Shown one piece after another: positions 1-5,857 of a DNA stretch of 9,588 bases. The DNA lies in contig CAZHBB010000111.1 of assembly GCA_964530185.1 (NCBI GenBank), positions 1 to 9,588 on the forward strand, in the 5' to 3' direction. Within the stretch, counting starts at the first letter, position 1; every line of letters starts with the position of its first letter. The stretch is from PWVB01 sp964530185. Its GTDB lineage: Bacteria; Chloroflexota; Anaerolineae; B4-G1; SLSP01. The notes under the pieces are model-generated. The model was not told where the DNA came from. It saw only the letters and a list, made by a program, of their open reading frames with translations, and ran no database searches. Position numbers and translations under genes: made by a program.

Positions 1-57
1 GGATGGGTGGCGTACGCGGGCCATCGCTTGCGGTGGCGGCTCTCGGCAAAGGCCTGA
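1..57 (+). other. Possible C-terminal end of an upstream gene
   Basis: The first frame is open from the window edge and ends at a TGA at 55-57, giving an 18-residue tail (GWVAYAGHRLRWRLSAKA). It could be the end of a protein-coding gene that lies mostly outside the window. The other two forward frames are also open here, so the choice of frame is not secure and no family can be recognised. From 58 to 88 I see only the palindrome listed separately. Confidence 0.2.
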
Positions 58-61
58 CAGA

Positions 62-74
62 GGTGACAGTCACC
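62..74. repeat. Short palindrome upstream of the tRNA promoter
   Basis: GGTGACAGTCACC is a perfect inverted repeat with 6-bp arms around one central base. It overlaps a tandem TGACAG (55-60 and 64-69). It lies about 15 bp upstream of the -35 box of the tRNA-Leu promoter, a place where activators or repressors often bind. An operator role is inference; a chance palindrome of this size is quite possible. Confidence 0.3.
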
Positions 75-88
75 CCACAAGGGAAAGC

Positions 89-116
89 TTGCTCCGTGAG
101 GGTTTGGCGGTATAAT
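89..116 (+). promoter_or_regulatory. Sigma70-type promoter of tRNA-Leu (and perhaps nuo)
   Basis: A perfect -10 hexamer TATAAT lies at 111-116. A weaker -35 match, TTGCTC, lies at 89-94, with a 16-bp spacer. Transcription would start near 122-123, only a few bases before the mature tRNA at 127. This is the only convincing promoter upstream of nuoB, because the 52 bases between the tRNA and nuoB hold no -10/-35 pair. Confidence 0.75.
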
Positions 117-126
117 GACATGCGCT

Positions 127-208
127 GGGGAAGTGTCGGAATTGGCAGACGAGCATGACTTAGGATCATGTGCCGCGAGGCGTGCGGGTTCAAATCCCGC
201 CTTCCCCA
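127..208 (+). tRNA. tRNA-Leu, anticodon UAG
   Basis: This is a class II tRNA with a long variable arm. The acceptor stem pairs GGGGAAG (127-133) with CTTCCCC (201-207), and A208 is the discriminator expected for leucine. The D arm carries TCG/CGA and the GGAATTGGCAGACGA segment typical of leucine tRNAs. The anticodon stem is CATGA/TCATG (154-158, 166-170), with anticodon TAG at 161-163, reading CUA and other CUN codons. The variable arm is GCC/GGC capped by GCGA. The T arm is GCGGG-TTCAAAT-CCCGC (184-200). The 3' CCA is not encoded and must be added after transcription. Confidence 0.96.
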
Positions 209-214
209 ACGGAG

Positions 215-234
215 GGGCGAGAGTGATCTCGCCC
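215..234 (+). terminator. GNRA-capped hairpin between tRNA-Leu and nuoB
   Basis: GGGCGAGA (215-222) pairs perfectly with TCTCGCCC (227-234) around a GTGA loop, which is a stable GNRA tetraloop. The position, 7 bases after the tRNA, suits a terminator or a processing hairpin. The following bases, TTCGACCTTA, contain no run of T, so intrinsic termination would be weak and read-through into nuoB is likely. The hairpin ends 26 bases before the nuoB start. Confidence 0.55.
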
Positions 235-260
235 TTCGACCTTAGTGCGGGTTAGATAGG

Positions 261-896
261 ATGGCTATGGCACAGATATCGGGTAAGAGGTCGTCGTCGC
301 GGCTGCCCGAGGTTCCCCCCGAGCTTGAGTCCGCTGTGAAGCTGACCACCATCGATCAGGTGTACGATTGGGCCCGAAAGCGTTCCTTGTGGCCGATGAT
401 GTTTGGGTTGGCCTGTTGTGCGTTCGAGATGATCGCTACCGCTGCGGCTCGCTACGATACGGCGAGGTTCGGCATGGAGATCATGCGGGCCAGTCCCCGT
501 CAGGCAGATCTGATGATCGTCAACGGTACGGTCACCAAGAAGATGGCGCCCTTGTTGGTGCGACTCTACAATCAGATCGCAGAGCCGAAGTATGTGATTG
601 CCATGGGGGCTTGTGCGATCTCAGGAGGCCCCTTCAAGGAGGGGTACAACGTGGTCTCCGGTGTGGATCGGTTGATCCCTGTGGATGTCTACATCCCAGG
701 CTGCCCACCCCGGCCGGAGGCGTTGCTGCACGGCATCTTGACCCTGCACGCGCGCTTCGGCCGTGAGGCGATCCATGATATTCGGGCTTTCCAGGCTGGA
801 GAGGACGCCGGGGTTCGAGAGCCGGTGTTGGGCCCCGACCTGGTCAACTGGCGTGACCTCGAGGGCCTGATCCCTGAGGATGAGGAGCGTTCGTGA
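261..896 (+). CDS. nuoB: NADH-quinone oxidoreductase subunit B
   Basis: NuoB holds the terminal 4Fe-4S cluster N2 of complex I and passes electrons to quinone at the interface with NuoD. All four cluster ligands are visible: the adjacent pair Cys52-Cys53 (FGLACCAFEM), Cys118 (MGACAISGG) and Cys148 (PGCPPRPEAL). The first spacing equals that of the E. coli protein and the second is one residue longer. Core motifs such as IVNGTVTKKMAP are intact. The length of 211 residues is normal, with a slightly extended hydrophilic N-terminus (1-25) and an acidic C-terminal tail. The start is uncertain by two codons: the ATG at 267 has AGGA five bases upstream, whereas the ATG at 261 has almost no room for a ribosome-binding site. 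It is the first gene of nuoB-CD-I; the usual neighbour nuoA is missing upstream, where a tRNA gene stands instead. Confidence 0.96.
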   Translation: MAMAQISGKRSSSRLPEVPPELESAVKLTTIDQVYDWARKRSLWPMMFGLACCAFEMIATAAARYDTARFGMEIMRASPRQADLMIVNGTVTKKMAPLLVRLYNQIAEPKYVIAMGACAISGGPFKEGYNVVSGVDRLIPVDVYIPGCPPRPEALLHGILTLHARFGREAIHDIRAFQAGEDAGVREPVLGPDLVNWRDLEGLIPEDEERS

Positions 897-2773
897 TGGC
901 GGAGTCGCGTCGTCCTCTCAGCGGCATGCCGCCTGAGGTGTGGGATCGTCTGCAAAAGCGGTTCCCTGGTGCCCTGCGGCCCGCAGAACCGCCGCCTGCA
1001 GAGAGTGGGGAGTATCCGGCCCCGGTCCGGCACCGGCTGACCCAGGCGGTCTCTCGCTCGCTGGTCCTGCAGCGACCGCGCTACGAGGGTGCGTTGGTCC
1101 ACGCACGTCACCTGCTTCCCGTGTTGCGTTTTCTGCGGGATGAGCTGGGATATCGCTATCTGTCGAGCCTGACGGCGGTGGATTACCCGGAGCCGGTGGA
1201 GCAGTTCCCCCCGCACATCGATGTGGTCTATCACCTGTTCCGGCTAGAGGGTGGGGGCTATGTCGCGCTTCATGTGCACACCACCCGCGAGGGCAGTGTC
1301 CTTCCCTCCGTGACGCCGGAGTTCCCCTCCGCCAACTTCCAGGAGCGGGAGGTGTGGGACATGTTCGGCGTCCGGTTCGAAGGACATCCCGATCTGCGGC
1401 GCCTCCTGATGTGGGAGGGCTTTGACGGGTTCCCACTGCGCAAAGACTGGCACGAAGCCTACTACGAGGAGGAGCACAAGCCCTATCGCAGCCGGTTCCC
1501 CAAGGGTGGGACACCTCTTTCGGCGGAGGACCGCACGCCGTATCATGCCAATATCCGCCCCTCTGAAGGCCTGAACCATGTCGAGGAGCTGGCCGAGATG
1601 GACTTCAGCGAGGCTGATCGTCTGCTCTATGAGCGGATGCTCTCGGCTGACCGGGACCCCGACAAGCCTTTGAAGACCGAGGAGATGATCCTCAACATGG
1701 GTCCCCATCATCCCAGCACCCACGGCGTCTTCCGCATGGCGGTGCGGTTGGATGGCGAGACGGTGCAACACCTGGAGCCTGTCTTCGGCTATCTGCACCG
1801 CAACCATGAGAAGATCGGCGAGCGGAACACCTGGCTGCAGAACATCCCTTACACGGACCGACTCGATTACATCAACGGGATGACCAACAACCTCGCCTAT
1901 TGTATCGCCATGGAGAGGCTGCTGGGCTGGGAGGTACCCGAGCGCGCGGAGTATATCCGGGTCATCATGTCGGAGTTCTCCCGCATCGTGAACCACATGT
2001 TGGCGGCAGGTTTCTTCAGCAACGAGATCGGGGTCTACTTCACCGCCTCGCTCTTCTCCCTGGAGGAGCGCGAGCTGATCCTGGATCTCTTCGAAAGCGT
2101 CTCTGGGGGCCGCATGATGTTCAACTATATGCGCCCTGGCGGTGTGGCATGGGATCTGCCGGAGGGATGGCTTGATCAAGCCCGCCATCTGGCCCTTGAG
2201 CGCCTTCCACGCAAGGTCTATGAGCTGCAGTCCTTCCTGTTGGAGAACGAGATCGTGCAGGAACGGAGCGCTGGCGTGGGGCGGTTGGACCCTGAATATG
2301 CTGTGGCTTGTGGTGTCTCCGGACCCGTGCTGCGCGCTTCTGGTGTGCCCTATGACATCCGGCGGGCCGAACCCTACAGTGTCTACGACCGGTTCGATTT
2401 CGACGTGGTGACCCGCGAGGAAGGCGACGTGTTTGCGCGTCTGTGCCTGCGCTTCGATGAGATCTGGCAAAGCCTCCGCATCCTGCGGCAGGCGCTCGAC
2501 ACCATCCCCGAGGGGCCGATCCAGTCCCATCGCCTGTCGCCGACGATGCGTCTCCCGCCTGGCGAGACCTATGGCCGTATCGAGGCACCAAAGGGCGAAC
2601 TCGGCTTCTACCTGGTATCAGATGGGGGGGCCAACCCCTACCGCTATCATGTGCGATCCACCTCGCTGATCAACCTCACGCCACTTAGCACCCTGACCCG
2701 CGGGGGCAAGATCGCCGATATCGTGGCGATCCTGGGGAGTATTGACCTGACTATGGGGGAGGTGGATCGCTGA
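896..2773 (+). CDS. nuoCD: NADH-quinone oxidoreductase subunits C and D, fused
   Basis: One reading frame joins NuoC (about residues 45-200) to NuoD (about 262-625), as in E. coli NuoCD; many bacteria keep them separate. The NuoC part shows the ERExWDMFGV motif (150-159) and the FPLRKDW end. The NuoD part opens with NMGPHHPSTHG; His276 in THG and Tyr325 in DRLDY lie exactly 49 residues apart, matching the quinone head-group ligands of known complex I structures. The C-terminus ends in the usual GEVDR. The segment LHRNHEKIGERNTW replaces the more common LHRGxEK, and RSTS replaces the common RAPS/RSPS near the end. I start at ATG 896, which overlaps the nuoB stop (TGATG) and has GAGGAG eight bases upstream; a GTG at 893 is the alternative. 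The protein has 625 residues. The overlap implies translational coupling to nuoB. Confidence 0.96.
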   Translation: MAESRRPLSGMPPEVWDRLQKRFPGALRPAEPPPAESGEYPAPVRHRLTQAVSRSLVLQRPRYEGALVHARHLLPVLRFLRDELGYRYLSSLTAVDYPEPVEQFPPHIDVVYHLFRLEGGGYVALHVHTTREGSVLPSVTPEFPSANFQEREVWDMFGVRFEGHPDLRRLLMWEGFDGFPLRKDWHEAYYEEEHKPYRSRFPKGGTPLSAEDRTPYHANIRPSEGLNHVEELAEMDFSEADRLLYERMLSADRDPDKPLKTEEMILNMGPHHPSTHGVFRMAVRLDGETVQHLEPVFGYLHRNHEKIGERNTWLQNIPYTDRLDYINGMTNNLAYCIAMERLLGWEVPERAEYIRVIMSEFSRIVNHMLAAGFFSNEIGVYFTASLFSLEERELILDLFESVSGGRMMFNYMRPGGVAWDLPEGWLDQARHLALERLPRKVYELQSFLLENEIVQERSAGVGRLDPEYAVACGVSGPVLRASGVPYDIRRAEPYSVYDRFDFDVVTREEGDVFARLCLRFDEIWQSLRILRQALDTIPEGPIQSHRLSPTMRLPPGETYGRIEAPKGELGFYLVSDGGANPYRYHVRSTSLINLTPLSTLTRGGKIADIVAILGSIDLTMGEVDR

Positions 2774-3351
2774 TGTATGGTTGGGGCATTCTCAAGACGC
2801 TGGCTATCACGATCTACCACTTCCTGATGACCTATGTCGAGGACCTGCGGCGACTGTTGACGCGCAAGCAGCCCTCTCCGGCCACAGCCGAGATGAGCGA
2901 TTTTGCCTCTCGCAGCCATGGCGTTTTCACTGTTCAGTACCCCGATGAGCGGCGTCAGTTGCCAGAGCGAGCCCGGACGTTCCCCTTCTTCATCATTGAC
3001 GGTGAGACCGGCCGGCTCCGGTGTACCGCCTGTGGGGTCTGTGCTCATATCTGCCCGGTGCAGTGCATCTGGATCGAGCGTGCGACCGATCCTGAGACCG
3101 GGCGTCCGCGGCGCTATCCGGTGGCCTATTATCTCGATATCAGCCTGTGCATGTCCTGTGGCTACTGTGCCGAGTTCTGTCCGTTCGACGCGGTCAAGAT
3201 GGACCACGAGTACGAGCTGGCCTTTTACGAGCGCCCTGGTTTCGTGAGCGCGCGGGATCTGGCCAAGCCAGAGTCGTACCACGCTCAGATCCATCCGACC
3301 GCCTATGCGGAGGAGCAGCGAAAGCGGCGGAAGAAAAAGGCACAGCGGTAA
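2773..3351 (+). CDS. nuoI: NADH-quinone oxidoreductase subunit I (2x 4Fe-4S)
   Basis: NuoI carries clusters N6a and N6b, which relay electrons to N2 in NuoB. Two complete ferredoxin motifs are present: Cys84, 87, 90, 94-Pro and Cys126, 129, 132, 136-Pro. An extra Cys98 (CPVQC) matches the extra Cys of the E. coli CPVGC motif. The N-terminal helix (about 4-28) is the amphipathic anchor that lies on the membrane. Between it and the conserved VQYPDE (54-59) is a polar stretch of roughly 28 residues (about 28-52) that typical NuoI lacks. The C-terminus is highly basic (KRRKKKAQR). The start overlaps the nuoCD stop (TGATG), with GGAGGTG about eight bases upstream. The gene set ends here: no nuoH, nuoJ or other subunit follows, and the next gene is convergent. 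Confidence 0.95.
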   Translation: MYGWGILKTLAITIYHFLMTYVEDLRRLLTRKQPSPATAEMSDFASRSHGVFTVQYPDERRQLPERARTFPFFIIDGETGRLRCTACGVCAHICPVQCIWIERATDPETGRPRRYPVAYYLDISLCMSCGYCAEFCPFDAVKMDHEYELAFYERPGFVSARDLAKPESYHAQIHPTAYAEEQRKRRKKKAQR

Positions 3352-3435
3352 CTTGTAGCGCGGGGGCCGGCAGGATTGTTGGCGGAGGAAGAGACCTCAG
3401 GCGCCACAGGCACGTATCCCGAAATTCATGTCGTG

Positions 3436-3475
3436 CTTCAGCGATGCAGGATGGATCCCGCAGTACATCCTGAAG
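3436..3475. terminator. Possible terminator region between nuoI and the epimerase
   Basis: The 191-base gap between the convergent genes contains no gene that I can support. The best structure is CAGGATG (3447-3453) pairing with CATCCTG (3466-3472) over a 12-base loop, with an alternative pairing of CTTCAG (3436-3441) and CTGAAG (3470-3475). A pyrimidine stretch, TCCTCTTTCTTTACC, follows at about 3486-3500 on the plus strand. The stem is modest and the T run interrupted, so this is only a weak candidate for stopping either transcript. Confidence 0.3.
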
Positions 3476-3542
3476 TGGGTAGTCAGTCCTCTTTCTTTAC
3501 CACACTATCAAGGTGCCAGCCAGCCTGAAGGGGACCGTTACA

Positions 3543-4769
3543 TCACAGGTTGAGGATGGCCTGGAGACGGCGCGAGACCTCCATGCAGGCACGGGCATTG
3601 TGGTAGGGGCATTTCCAGAAGCTGGCCTTGAGATCGTCGCTTCCTTCCCCTTCCGCAGGTCGATGGTCGCGGGTCACATAGCGGATCCACTCACCGTAGG
3701 TCACATCGACCAGATAGGCCTCGATGAAGTCCCAGCTCCGCAGGGAGGCCTCCAGAAAATGGGGTGTGCCGCTGAGTTGATAGGCATTGAGGAAGCCCAC
3801 CGCTGCCTCAGCCTGCGGCCACCACTGCTTAGTGGAATCTGTGAGACCTGATGGCCCCATCTCGTAGACCAGACCTCCGTCGGGGTCGAGGCCCTCATCA
3901 AGGACCGCCTGCGCCATAGTGATTGCCAGCTCCCGCACCTGAGAGTCTAGATCGGCATCGTCGAGGACCTCGGCGGTCTCCACGAGGAGCCAACTCGCCT
4001 CGATGTCGTGACCATAGGAGATGTGATCGAGCTTCGATCTCCAGGCCTCGTCGAAGAAGAGCCGCATGTGGCCCGTGGCCGGGTCCACGATGTGCATCAG
4101 CATTACCTCTAGAAGCCCTCGGAGTTGGCGCCGCAGCCTGTCGTCCGGCCACACCCGCAGAAGATTGGTGTAGGCCTCCATGACGTGCAAATGGGTGTTC
4201 ATGGACTTCTTCTCGTTGAGGTCCACGGGGCTGAGCCGGGTATCGGCAGCGAGGTCCCAGGTCTGAGTGCAGGCTTCGTAGTAGCCCCCATGGACCGGAT
4301 CGAAACTGTGCTGCTCCACAAGCTCGAAGATCTCCCGGGCCAGTGCCAGGACCGGTGCATCATGGGTCGCTGCATAGTACTCGGCCAGGGCATAGATGCC
4401 GAACGCCTGCCCGTAGATCTGTTTGCGGGGTTGCAACGGTCTCCCGTCTGCCGAGATCATCCAGTAGAAGCCGCCGTGTACGGGGTCCAGAAAGCGCTGA
4501 ACCAGGTCATCGTAGGCCCAACGGGCCATCTCGAGGTAGGCCCTGGTCCCGTATCGGCGGTAAGCTGCGGCATAGGTCCACAGGATCCGGGCGCTTTGGA
4601 GGGCGCCCTTTGGCGCCTCTGGATGGATGGTCAGGTCGTTTTCGATCTCTCCATAGAATCCACCGCGCGCACGGTCTACCGCATGCTCCATCCAGAACGG
4701 CAGGATGTTGTGTCGGAGTTCTCTCTCCACCCGCGTCAGGTAGGCTCTCAGTGCTGTCTCCTCGTGCAT
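3543..4769 (-). CDS. Cellobiose 2-epimerase (AGE superfamily)
   Basis: The likely reaction is reversible epimerisation at C2 of the reducing-end glucose or mannose of beta-1,4-linked disaccharides such as cellobiose or mannobiose, in the cytoplasm (EC 5.1.3.11). The evidence is the cellobiose 2-epimerase signature rather than the general AGE pattern: NEKKSMNTHLHVMEAYTNL (185-203), YGHDIEASWLL (252-262), QWWPQAEA (315-322) and WKCPYHNARACME (385-397). The histidines at 193/195, 254 and 390 sit at the catalytic positions known for the family. The length of 408 residues is typical of this alpha6/alpha6 barrel, and no signal peptide is seen. I chose ATG 4769 because GGAGGG lies four bases upstream; an in-frame ATG at 4784 and a TTG at 4793 would add 5 or 8 residues. 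It lies 203 bases downstream of tpiA on the same strand and converges on nuoI. A relative acting on mannose or N-acylglucosamine is less likely. Confidence 0.88.
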   Translation of the reverse strand: MHEETALRAYLTRVERELRHNILPFWMEHAVDRARGGFYGEIENDLTIHPEAPKGALQSARILWTYAAAYRRYGTRAYLEMARWAYDDLVQRFLDPVHGGFYWMISADGRPLQPRKQIYGQAFGIYALAEYYAATHDAPVLALAREIFELVEQHSFDPVHGGYYEACTQTWDLAADTRLSPVDLNEKKSMNTHLHVMEAYTNLLRVWPDDRLRRQLRGLLEVMLMHIVDPATGHMRLFFDEAWRSKLDHISYGHDIEASWLLVETAEVLDDADLDSQVRELAITMAQAVLDEGLDPDGGLVYEMGPSGLTDSTKQWWPQAEAAVGFLNAYQLSGTPHFLEASLRSWDFIEAYLVDVTYGEWIRYVTRDHRPAEGEGSDDLKASFWKCPYHNARACMEVSRRLQAILNL

Positions 4770-4869
4770 CTTCCCTCCGCTCATTCGGACCAAATCTGAG
4801 GGGCGTGGCTATTATCCCCAGCCTCCCTCTCCCACTCGCTGGCGGCGAAAGGGAGTGATTTCTGTGGAG

Positions 4870-4905
4870 GATAGGGGCGGCGCAGTGGCACTACGCCGCC
4901 CTATC
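4870..4905 (-). terminator. Long hairpin between tpiA and the epimerase gene
   Basis: GATAGGG plus CGGCG (4870-4882, with G4877 bulged) pairs with CGCCG plus CCCTATC (4894-4905), giving 12 base pairs. Up to three more pairs form inside after one mismatch (AGT/ACT, 4884-4892). On the minus strand no T run follows, so it is not a textbook intrinsic terminator. It may reduce read-through from tpiA, protect the 3' end of the message, or be a repeat element. The rest of the 203-base gap shows CT-rich sequence (about 4822-4858) and no convincing promoter for the epimerase. Confidence 0.5.
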
Positions 4906-4940
4906 TATCGCTGCCAGGCCATAGGCATAGGCCATCCTCT

Positions 4941-4957
4941 TCCCCCCAGTGGGGGGA
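4941..4957 (-). terminator. C6/G6 hairpin just after tpiA
   Basis: TCCCCCC (4941-4947) pairs with GGGGGGA (4951-4957) over a three-base loop, 16 bases past the tpiA stop. The stem is compact and pure G:C, but the minus-strand sequence after it (AGAGGATGG) is purine-rich and not a T run. A pause or 3'-end protection site is more likely than a full intrinsic terminator. It stands next to the longer hairpin at 4870-4905. Confidence 0.45.
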
Positions 4958-4972
4958 CACAGGACGCCTGGC

Positions 4973-5737
4973 TTACAGCACGGCGAGCGCGTTCCGCACG
5001 ATCGCTGTGAAGGCCTCCGCCTGCAGGCTGGCGCCGCCCACCAGCGCGCCATCGATCTCCGGCATGACGATGAAGGCGGCCATATTGTGCGGCTTCACGC
5101 TGCCCCCATATTGGACGCGGATGGCCTGGGCGGTCTCCTCGTCATAGAGGTCGGTGAGGACGTCGCGGATGGCCGCTTTGATGATCCCATTGGCATCCTC
5201 CGGCGTGGCGGTACGTCCCGTGCCGATAGCCCAGATCGGCTCGTAGGCCAGGACAACCTGGCGCGCCTCCTCGGCGGAGATGTCGGCGAAGGCCCCGCGG
5301 ATCTGCGAACCGACAAAGGGAACTGTCTCCCCGGCCTCGTTCTGCTCCAGGCTCTCCCCAACGCACACGATGGGGGTCAGACCATGGTGCAGGGCGGCCT
5401 TCAGCTTGCGGTTGACCGTCTCGTCGGTCTCTCCAAAGTATTGACGGCGTTCTGAGTGGCCGATGATGACGTACTGCGCCAACTCCTTCACCATGAGGGG
5501 GGAGATCTCTCCGGTGTAGGCGCCTTGATCCTCCCAGTACATGTTTTGGGTCCCAACTCCAATGTTGGACCCTCTCAATACGTCAGCGACGGCCGCGACG
5601 GCGGTCGCCGGGGGACAGACGGCCAGCTCCATCGAGCTGACGTCTGCCAGCGACGTTTTCAGTGCCGCCGCCAGCTCAACACCCTCCGCGACAGTCTTGT
5701 GCATTTTCCAGTTTCCAGCGATAAATGGCGTCCGCAT
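4973..5737 (-). CDS. tpiA: Triose-phosphate isomerase
   Basis: The enzyme interconverts dihydroxyacetone phosphate and glyceraldehyde 3-phosphate, supplying the substrate for the neighbouring gap product. All catalytic elements are present: Lys11 in AGNWKMHKT, His94 in IIGHSERR, and Glu166 in AYEPIWAIGTG, which runs into flexible loop 6. The phosphate-binding YGGSVKPHN (210-218) and GALVGGASL (230-238) follow. The length is 254 residues, standard for bacteria. I start at ATG 5737 because AGAGGAG lies just upstream at good spacing and MRTPFIAGNWKM is the usual family start; an in-frame TTG 24 bases further upstream would add eight residues through the ribosome-binding site. It is the third gene of gap-pgk-tpiA, 120 bases after pgk, with a strong hairpin between them. 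Confidence 0.97.
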   Translation of the reverse strand: MRTPFIAGNWKMHKTVAEGVELAAALKTSLADVSSMELAVCPPATAVAAVADVLRGSNIGVGTQNMYWEDQGAYTGEISPLMVKELAQYVIIGHSERRQYFGETDETVNRKLKAALHHGLTPIVCVGESLEQNEAGETVPFVGSQIRGAFADISAEEARQVVLAYEPIWAIGTGRTATPEDANGIIKAAIRDVLTDLYDEETAQAIRVQYGGSVKPHNMAAFIVMPEIDGALVGGASLQAEAFTAIVRNALAVL

Positions 5738-5764
5738 ACTCTCTCCTCTTCTCTCAGTCAATGA

Positions 5765-5794
5765 GGTCGGGCACTGGAGGCCCAGTGCCCGATC
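5765..5794 (-). terminator. Perfect hairpin between pgk and tpiA
   Basis: TCGGGCACTGG (5767-5777) pairs perfectly with CCAGTGCCCGA (5782-5792) around a four-base loop, and a G:T and a G:C pair (5766/5793, 5765/5794) extend the stem to 13. On the minus strand it lies 27 bases before the tpiA start with no T run after it, so it is an intercistronic stem-loop rather than a classical terminator. It could set tpiA expression relative to pgk by stabilising processed ends or by partial termination. The 5795-5857 remainder holds no other clear signal. Confidence 0.6.
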
Positions 5795-5857
5795 AGGATT
5801 CAGTGCTGCTATTCCCTGGCGCTCCTCGTCGGACCAGGGCCTGGGTTTCGACTAACG

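Noticed and set aside
1..153. Plus-strand third-frame reading through the tRNA promoter and into tRNA-Leu
   Set aside because: It overlaps a perfect -10 box and the tRNA body, so it is very unlikely to be coding.
1244..2530. Open frame of 428 codons antisense to nuoCD
   Set aside because: It lies wholly within a gene with clear family motifs and intact catalytic residues. Its product has no recognisable motif, and long antisense frames are expected in GC-rich coding sequence.
4125..4799. Open frame of 224 codons antisense to the epimerase
   Set aside because: It mirrors the well-supported epimerase frame, has no credible ribosome-binding site or family features, and reflects third-position GC bias.
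4822..4858. CT-rich block ending in GGGAG that resembles a CTCCCT...AGGGAG intergenic repeat
   Set aside because: Only a 6-bp pairing is possible and no second copy is present in the window, so a repeat family cannot be supported.
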